Of a stretch of 64,000 nucleotides of DNA, positions 56,001-64,000 are shown piece by piece. This stretch comes from Hofstenia miamia (lineage: Eukaryota; Xenacoelomorpha; Acoela; Hofsteniidae), in the NCBI GenBank assembly GCA_900660155.1, contig CABFPE010000632.1:15741-79740 (forward strand), read 5' to 3'. A program made the translations under genes and the position numbers. Under the pieces are notes generated by a model. That model ran no database searches. It worked only from the letters and a program-made list of their open reading frames with translations, and was not told the origin of the DNA. Positions within the stretch are counted from its first letter, which is position 1. Each line of letters starts with the position of its first letter.

Positions 56001-59000
56001 TTCTACAAGCAGTGTTGGTCAAACCCTCATTTTTTAATGTGCTCATTGTACATATACTAGCCCAAAAACCCATGCATTAGAAGTTCATATAAATAGGAAA
56101 CATAAAAATTCACGGGTGTATCTATGCACTGAATGCAAATTATTTTTCCATAATGAGAAATTGTTTTCTGAGCATGTTACAGTTGTTCATGAATGATCAG
56201 CACCACCTTCCATCAATGAGATTAATTTGCATAATACTAATACAGTGTGTAAGGAGAGCTTTGCCTGTTTTGTGAGCCAGCTTTTAAATGCATTGGACAT
56301 TTATTCACCATTTCACCTTGCCCACTCATCTATTACAAAAATTATTAAAGAAGACGTGGCCAAGCATTACTCTGCCAAAGTTTATTTAACTTCTGAGGTC
56401 AAACTATCATGAACAGATGGAGATGAAGAGAAGCAAGTCATTTTGCACCCTACAAGCAAACCAGCAATCCATGCTTCATACAGGACTTTGTGAGGCATCA
56501 TATTCCTGCATGATAAATGAACATTGCAAATTACATTATCATTTATGCAAATAATGGATCAGGGTGGATTGTTAAAAATATAAACAATGTAGGGCTATGT
56601 ATCACCAAGTATAGACCAACCCATGCTGGCACATTTATCCCACTACCAGATTATCTAAAGAAGAACCATTTCCATGCAAATCCAAAAAGTGGCGAATCAA
56701 ATGAGTGCTTTTTGTATGCAATTTTGGCATGTCTACACCCAGAAGTTAAAGATAGAAATAGAGTAACTCTTTTAAACAAGCTTAAGGGTGTCTTAAATGT
56801 TAATGGTCTATCTTTCCTGCTCTCTGTAAATGACGTCTGTGTGTTTGAGTACCTCAACAAAATAAAGGTCAATGTTTACACTTTAAATTTTAGTGATCAG
56901 AGTTTGGTTCCTGCGTATGTATCAGAGAAGGACTATGAAAAAAATGCAAATTTATTATTAATTGAAGAAGGTGGAAATAGTCATTATGTGGCCATAATGA
57001 ATTTGAATGCCTGCCTAAAATGTTTGTCTGGCTTCCATGTGAAGGAAAATTTTGAGAGGCACCAGAAGAAATGCAATGGATCCACTGAACCTGAAATTAC
57101 ATTCCCCAGTCAGTTGGAAAAAATTAAGTTTAAAAATTATGGGACGAAAAACTATGTACCATTAATGACCACATTTGATATAGAAACGATTTCTGAAAAG
57201 GTTTATGGTTCTCTACTTAATCCATCAAACAGTGTATAATGCAAGAAGTAAAGCAGAAACCTTTGGGCATATGCATTGCAACAATGATGGAAAACTAGCT
57301 GCTTTCTTCCAAAGTCTTTTCTGGTGAGTAATGCATGCAGAATGCATGGAACCACCTTAGAAAAATTCCGTATGATGTGTTTGAGGCAAAGCAGAAAAAT
57401 CACACACTTCAAATTACACATGGTGAATGAACAAGAATGCTGGCAAATGCAACATTCTGTGTATTTTGCAAAAAACCATTTGAGGCAACTTTGAAAAAAG
57501 TAATAGACTATTGTCACTATAGGGGTAAAATTAGAGGTGTTGCACATAGTGACTGTAATATTTTGCATAGATCACCCAATTTCACCCCCATATTTGCACA
57601 CAATGCCTCCCATTATGTCTTCCATATTTTATTAAAAATTTTAAAATTGAAGGAAGGTGAAAAATTAAGTTGTATTCCCTTCACTAGTGAAAACATGTTG
57701 TCACTTAGTTTATCAATTCCTGTCTCAACCTTTGTTGATAAAAATAATGTAACAAAAATATTTATGAAGAATTACGATTTCTAGACTCTTATCACTTTAT
57801 AACAGATAGTCTCTCCAACCTAACAAAGAACATTGGCAGTAATAATTATAAATTTTTACATGCAGGCATAGATGATTAAAAAGCAGAGGCATTCAGAATA
57901 GAAAAAGTTGTGCTATGTTATGATTATTTAGATAGTTTCAAGAAATTTGGTGATACAAATCTTCCAGACTTGGTCCACTGGAAGAACTGATTGACTGGGG
58001 AAACATCTCTAACACAGGAAGAACTGGAATTTGAGCAGGGACATACCTGGGTAAAAGGAGGCTTTCAAACACTAAAAGACTACCATAATAATTATTTAGA
58101 GGCAGACACCCTCTTACTTGGTGATGTAATTAGAGAATTTAGATTGGAGAGCATGGAAATGTACAAGCTAGACCCTGTGCACTTCTTCACAATTTCAAAT
58201 TATAGCTGGATGCAATGCTAAAGTACACACAGACGTCATTGAACCCTATTGCCAATCTGGATCAGCTGGAATTTATTGAAAATGGAATTAGAGGAGGCAT
58301 GTCCAGCATTTATTCAAGTTGCTATTTTAAAGCAAATAACCCAATTGTGGAGGGTTATGATAGTGGGAAAGACTCCACATATTCTCTCTTTTTGGACATG
58401 AATTCATTGTATGGCGCTTCTATGTGTGAGTTTTTACCCACTGGAGGCCTATGCTGGACAGATGAGAGTCTAGAAAATATACTTGCTACACCATCAGAGG
58501 CAGTCAGAGGCTATCTGGTTATGGTTGACCTGCATTATCCATCACATCTGCATGGAGAACACTCTGATTATCCATTAGCTCTGCCTAAAATGTGTGTGGG
58601 TGATGAACTCTGGTCACCATAACAAAAACATATAAAAACTGCATTAAATTTAAAGATGGGAAAGTACCAAAATTAATGCAAACATTTTTTGATAAAAAAG
58701 AATATGGAGTACATTATGAAGTTCTCAAATTTTATATTGCACAGGGTCTAAAAGTGACAAAATTCCACAAAGCATTGCAGGTCCAGCAATCACAATTTTT
58801 AAAGCCCTACATTGATTTAAACACAATGAAAAGAAAAGCTGCCAAGAATGACTTTGAAAAGAATTTTTATAAATTAATGTCAAATGTGGTATTTGGGAAA
58901 ACAATGGAATCTCTCAGAAAACAGTGCATAGTCAAGTTTGTCAATAATCAGGAGGCTGCTGAAAAATTGATTAAAAGCCCGAATTCAAGTCATTCAATAT

Positions 59001-59800
59001 AATTTCCGAAAATCTAGTGCAGGTCATGTTGCAGCATAAAGAGATCAAGTGGATGAAACCAAATTATATTGGTCAAACAATTTTAGATGTGTCCAAATTG
59101 CAGATGTTTCAATTCCACTATAATATCATGAAGGAGGCATTTAAGAATCAAATTTCCCTATTATACAGAGACACAGACTCTCTCCTGTACAAAATAATGT
59201 GCAAAAATCTATCAAGACTATCNGTCAAACTATTTTAGATGTGTCCAAATTACAAATGTTTTGATTCCACTATAATATCATGAAGGAGGTATTTAAGAAT
59301 CGAATTTCCCTATTATACAGCAACACAGACTCTCTCCTGTATAAAATAAAGAGCAAAAATGTGTATGATGAATTGCCAGCAATAGCCAGCCTTTTTTACT
59401 TTTCAATTTATCCAAAAGATTCACCATTGTTTAGTGAGGCAAATAAGAAAACTTATTTAAAGGTGAAGGATGAGCTGGCTGCAGAATACTAACACAGGTG
59501 GTGGCATTAAAATTGAAAATGTATTCTGTCCAATATATATGTACAAATAGTGGGGGTGTTGACGTTAAATCTAGTGCAAAAGGGGTTACAGGTATTGTGA
59601 AGAAGACCATGAATTTCAACATCTTCAAATGAATTTTGGATGGTGAAGAAATTCTGTGGTGAGAAATGGTAATGATATGGAGTCATAACCACAATATCTC
59701 TATTGAGAGGATGAATAAAGTGGCGCTAACACCCTATGATGATAAGAGATATCTGGTGGATCATTACAAAAGTTTGCCATATGCTCATAAAGGTATAGAC
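56000..59800 (+). pseudogene. P3 protein-primed family B DNA polymerase region (broken)
   Basis: Same landmarks as in P1: YANNGSGWIVKNINNVGLCI, CFLYAILACLHPEV, HYVAIMNLNACL, TTFDIETISEK (exonuclease motif), LDMNSLYGASM (motif A), the NFYKLMSNVVFGK block (motif B), LLYRDTDSLLYK/LLYSNTDSLLYK (motif C) and KSLPYAHKG at the end. More than eight breaks; older than P1. Confidence 0.9.
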
Positions 59801-60209
59801 TGAATTTAAATGTATTTTTCACTAATTTTGCATTTAGATATGCCACAACCTTTGGTTAAATGCCCTATAAATGGACCATCTACAAGCAGTAGCAGCAAAT
59901 GACCTTGTTTAGGTATATGAAAATTATTTTGCACACAAATTTAATAATTATTTCCTAGATCCGTGATAGTGAATTGCCTCTGCCATCTTGCTCTGACTCC
60001 ATACTTGCTCCAAGTTTCTGTATATGGTAAATGAAATTGGTGAATTTATTGTTAGCAATGTTTTACTTGCTTAGATGTTGTAAATAATTTTCATCATTTC
60101 CATACATTGCATTTCCTTCTATTCATTCATCCATGTGTTTGTGCAAAGTCCACCTCTGGGTTAAATTTCCACCACAACAAAGGCATATGTATATTTTAAT
60201 GTAAAATAA

Positions 60210-60810
60210 AAAATTAATGGAAATATTTAGCTCCGCCTCTTGTCACTTTATCATACTCTATCAATTGAAAAAACGCCTCTGTGCTGAACTCAACTATAAC
60301 AAAAATATAATCATTTTAGACATATAATACAATTAATGGAAATATTTAGCTGACTGTCACTATTTTACAATGCCCCACTTGTATTGAATGAAAAAGATGC
60401 CTCTCTATGTAAATGCCTCCATCAACAAGTGTATGTGCATTTTACACATGTAATAAATTAACAACCATATTTAGCTGTGTTTGCTACTAATTATGATTTT
60501 CTGTGGTTTATAAATTGAAGAATGTCTCCATGTTAGAATGAAAAAAGAATGCCTCCATGTGAAAATTCCTTTGTAAAAAGTATAATCATTTTAATTTATA
60601 AGAAGTTAATGGAAATATTTAGCTGTTTGTCACTATTTTATGATGCCCCACTTGTATTGAACAAAAAAGATGCCTCTCTATGTAAATGCCTCCAACAACA
60701 AGGGTATGTGAATTTTACACATGTAATAAATTAACAACCATATTTAGGTGTGTTTGCTACTAATTATGATTTTCTGTGGTTTATCAATTGAAGAATGTCT
60801 CTACGCTAAA
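60210..60810. repeat. P3 tandem repeats after the polymerase
   Basis: A unit of about 275-285 bp is present about twice (60335-60530 and 60608-60806), with further partial copies of its TAATGGAAATATTTAGCT word at about 60214. Blocks beginning after TTTAG and rich in GCCTC recall the exon-like units after the P1 polymerase. Confidence 0.65.
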
Positions 60811-61334
60811 GTGCCATAAACATTTCACTGAGATGTGTGTTCTATTGCTATCTAATGCATTGTTTGATAACTGAAATTGCCTTTGTACATGTTGATTAAC
60901 TTCGCCTCAAGTCACATACACTCAATCCTCCACTGTGTGCGTGTATAATTGCAAAGAAAACAGTGGTAGTCATTTCTCTCTCTCTAATTAACTTGGAGTT
61001 TTGCACATGTTTTTTACAATATATTGTACATGCTTTCTCTCAACATACTCCATAAAGCAGAAGGTTGAATTTGCATTTGAAATCCAATTTAGCTGTTATT
61101 GTTGCTAGGAGCTTTTGAGAAGACATACAACTTGGTATGGATAATTTTACTTTAAAAGCATCTTTATTCTGCTTTTAGACAATTGTGTGACGTCATAAGC
61201 TCTCGACCAATCAGAAGCGTTTTTGTGTGATCTCCTTCACTTGGCCATTACTACTATACAAACTGATTTTTGCTACATTTAATATTTTGTTTAAATTTTT
61301 CTATTTGTGTGTATTGCACACATCTGTATTTTTT

Positions 61335-63520
61335 GCGTGTGTGGAAGGGAGAATGTTTTTTACATGTAGAGAATTGAAACTTTTTGCAATTCATAATAGA
61401 TTGCTGGGAATTCTTCTCTAATTTACTTAACATGTCAAAAGGTTCAAGAAACCACGAGTGGATGGCTTCAACTGAATTTCATTTAAATGCCAAAATCATG
61501 ATTGCACAGGATTTATAGTTGACTTGACACATCAGAGATTGAATGCACCCCCGGTTTGATGTTGCTTTAACACCAATGTGAGCAAGTTTGGTAACACCTT
61601 CAACCAGAAAAGAATATATCAGATAGGTAAGCTACATATACTTTTTCAATATTTTATCCTATATATTCAACTATTTTTACACCTTTTTTTGTATTAAACA
61701 ATGTGTTTTATTTGGTTAAATAAAATGATGGTTTTAAGCTTTTTACATTGTATGTGTCTGCAATAATTCATTTCCCAGCTTATGTCTATAAACATTTTTG
61801 TATTTCCTCCTCCAGCGTTTTTTGCATTTCCTCTTCCAGCATATATGTTTTTGGGATGAGTGATGTTATGTATTAATGGTTTTATGTGTCTACCTCCATT
61901 TTCTTTGTACATGTTTTTCCTTTTTAAATTAGTTTCAATGGGTTAATATTTTTTTGAGTATTGTGTATAATCGAATTTTTTAATTTATTGCAATTGAGTG
62001 AATGGAATTATTTAATTATAATGATTTTTAACTATCAACTGTATTCTCTCATGAAAGAAGAAGGGTGGACACATTTTTCTCAGATAGTGTATTAATAGCT
62101 TTTCAACTGGACATGGTTTGGAGTAAAAACGTGATTGTATGAAACCAGATGAGGGGAATACAAAATAGAGAGAGTGTATAGCAAATTTTCACATTAATGT
62201 TTTATCTGGTTATATATGTTTTTGATTTACGAATCTATTTACATTTAGGTTTTGTTTTTCCAATGCACACATTTTTTGATTAAAACTAAAATATGAATGT
62301 TATTTAAAACTTAAATTGTTTTAATCACTTTTGTTTAACCTGTAACTGATTGAATGGAAATATTTGTACAAAATAGTTTTTAGTTAACCTTTTTTATTTT
62401 ATTGCTACAATTGACTTACTAGAATTATTTTGACATAATAATTTTTTTAACTAATATTGTGAATTACAAACTTAAAATGATTTTAGATGTTTTGCTATTG
62501 AATTTAATGAATCTCCTGCTACATGGATTTTCAAGTTTATATGTTTAGAACAAGAGTGGTACATATCATGGAAATGTGAGAATTTGGCGATATAAAACAA
62601 TTGAAAAGTGTAACACCCCGTGACGCATACAATCACGTAAACAAGGCTTATAAACCAAATAATATTGAACAATGGTGTGTAAGTCTAGAAAAGCTGTGAA
62701 ATTCGGAAAACCCATGTACAATGTATGCAGCCATATAACAATTTAAAAAGCAAGTAAGAGTGAAAAAACATGGAAAAGTTGATTAATGTGTATCAGTGTA
62801 TAAACATGCACAAAAAGTGAACAATGTGGAAAAGTCAATAAAAGATGAATCAGTCAGCAAGTGTGTACAACCTGAAAAAATCATGCAAACCAAAAAGAGG
62901 TGTAAAGAAAATATTGCCATGTAAAAACTAATATATTAATATTGTATATTTAATGTTTGTGCATAAATTAAATTAATAAGATTTTTGCATGCATAATTTA
63001 GGTAGCAAATTTCTGTTTTATACACAACCCATGTTTTACTCTTTGCAAAAAATGTAGGATGGTTTTATAATGTATTACACATGGAATGAAATATTTCCTA
63101 GCAAAACGAATTAAACATGTGAATTTTACAATGGAAAAATAGGGTATCTCTTGAAAATGATATTGTAGTCCTGGCATGTTTGTGTCTTTATACAAAAAAC
63201 ATGGAAAATAGTCATTAGCGTGATATTACAAAATGCAGTTTAAAAATCATGATACAATAAACATGTTAATAGGGTATATTGACAAAAATGAAATGCGGTT
63301 TTTTGAAAGTTCCCCATTTATACTGTAAACATTGTATGTGTAAGCTTTTTGAAATTATGGAAAACACAATAAGTGTTATAGTGGTTTGAAATTGCATTGT
63401 GTAGTCTTTACATGTAATGTATACAAGTGAGTGTAATGTGTGATATAGCCATGTATATTAACAAAATGCAATGTAATGTATGCAAACAAGTGTAATGTGT
63501 GATCTACACATGTATATTAA
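61335..63520. repeat. Right arm of giant inverted repeat (P2/P3)
   Basis: Inverted match of 46165-48650. It ends abruptly near 63520, where P2's equivalent continues outward for another ~150 bp. Confidence 0.85.
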
Positions 63521-63933
63521 CAAACATGGAGGATTGAATATGTATGACAACATTGAATAGTTCCAAATAAATATTCAAATAGGTTTGTTAAACATCCTTC
63601 TCCTGGACCAATCAAACCAATTTCCTGGTCAAATTGATCTAATATATCATTTATAGATATGTTCTTTTCAAAATTAACCATATAAAGACGTTGGTAAGCT
63701 ATACAAGACTTGAGAATCACAGGATTTAACTTAGGATAATTAAGTTTTTGCATTTTAAAGTTATGTATTACATATTTTATAACTTCTTTTGGACTGGTTA
63801 ATTCACGTTTCCTTGTTTCATTAGAACAACCCATAGATTGCACTTGATAAGTTTTTTCAATTTCTCCTGTTTTGGTATTATTACCTGTTTTCAGTATAAT
63901 TGGTTCACTTACAATTTTAACTCTTTTACTCAT
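63517..63933 (-). CDS. Hypothetical protein, 138 aa
   Basis: Open frame starting MSKRVKIVSEPIILKTG, lysine-rich, with PKEVIKYVIHNFKMQKLNYP and NISINDILDQFDQEIG blocks. No recognised domain. Its 3' end lies exactly where the P3 end breaks off, so it could be a further element gene or a neighbour's fragment. The codons look protein-like (no low-complexity, mixed composition), but nothing else supports it. Confidence 0.35.
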   Translation of the reverse strand: MSKRVKIVSEPIILKTGNNTKTGEIEKTYQVQSMGCSNETRKRELTSPKEVIKYVIHNFKMQKLNYPKLNPVILKSCIAYQRLYMVNFEKNISINDILDQFDQEIGLIGPGEGCLTNLFEYLFGTIQCCHTYSILHVC

Positions 63934-64000
63934 TTCTATATAAGGAAAATGAAAAAAATTTTTCCAGGTTATATGATTACCCTTAAGAGATTAGAAAAAA

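Larger units (their letters stand above)
50650..63520 (+). mobile_element. Polinton P3, older fossil, opposite orientation to P1
   Basis: The left terminus AGTAGTAATGG at 50650 matches P1's AGTAGTATGC end; the bases before it are ATACAC. Gene order mirrors P1: TKYG-type gene (+), unknown small protein (-), TKYG-type gene (-), acidic small protein (+), polymerase (+), then a repeat array and the polymerase-side end. The outermost right terminal repeat is missing beyond 63520. An N run and a single N lie inside. More than eight breaks in the polymerase indicate greater age than P1. No integrase, ATPase, protease or capsid gene was seen. Confidence 0.85.

Overview
This is an AT-rich stretch of an animal nuclear genome, most likely an invertebrate. 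The evidence is an intron-bearing host gene, a metazoan-type SCAP, and a dense mix of animal transposons (Tc1, mariner, piggyBac, pogo/Tigger, Penelope-like, Jockey/CR1-type LINEs, Polintons). The phylum cannot be fixed from sequence alone. There is no bacterial or organellar organisation and I saw no RNA gene or CRISPR array. Five single Ns (571, 10834, 23232, 44501, 59223) and one N run (52749-52868) mark assembly joins. At least two of the joins (23232 and the N run) sit between identical flanks, so some apparent repeats are artefacts.

Two host genes are clear, both on the + strand. SCAP (13165-16653), the sterol-sensing escort of SREBP, is an uninterrupted 1162-codon frame. NSFL1C/p47 (17754-21895), the UBA-SEP-UBX cofactor of the p97 ATPase, has two coding exons around a 3.06 kb intron. 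The intron carries a pogo/Tigger transposase relic. Both proteins work in ER/Golgi membrane traffic, but their adjacency may be chance.

Left flank (1-11400) is a transposon graveyard: a hAT-like MITE, a family of repeats in alternating orientation, a MITE with telomere-like arms, three LINE families stacked or abutting, and Penelope-like elements (PLEs) with GIY-YIG endonuclease ends and hammerhead-like 3' motifs. A well preserved 1.63 kb Tc1 element has jumped into one PLE. Between p47 and the Polinton zone lies a TAA-flanked inverted-repeat element (22457-25104, artificially lengthened by about 1 kb through a false duplication).

Right half (26000-63520) is dominated by Polinton (Maverick) fossils. 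P1 (27761-40676) has about 0.5 kb terminal inverted repeats, a perfect 6-bp target duplication (GTGGAA), and sits inside the transposase gene of a piggyBac element that itself has TTAA duplications and matching ends (26009-41026). A second piggyBac relic and a mariner with an internal insertion follow (41150-45592). Then come a reduced Polinton (P2, about 46020-49860) and a further copy in the opposite orientation (P3, 50650-about 63520); the polymerase-side ends of P2 and P3 form a giant inverted repeat of more than 2 kb.

The most unusual signal is the gene content of these Polintons. P1 and P3 share the same layout: a protein-primed DNA polymerase, a small acidic protein, an unknown small protein, and several copies of a small protein with a TKYG...LPKCY signature. 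I could see no integrase, packaging ATPase, protease or capsid gene in either. All are broken copies and are treated here as fossils.
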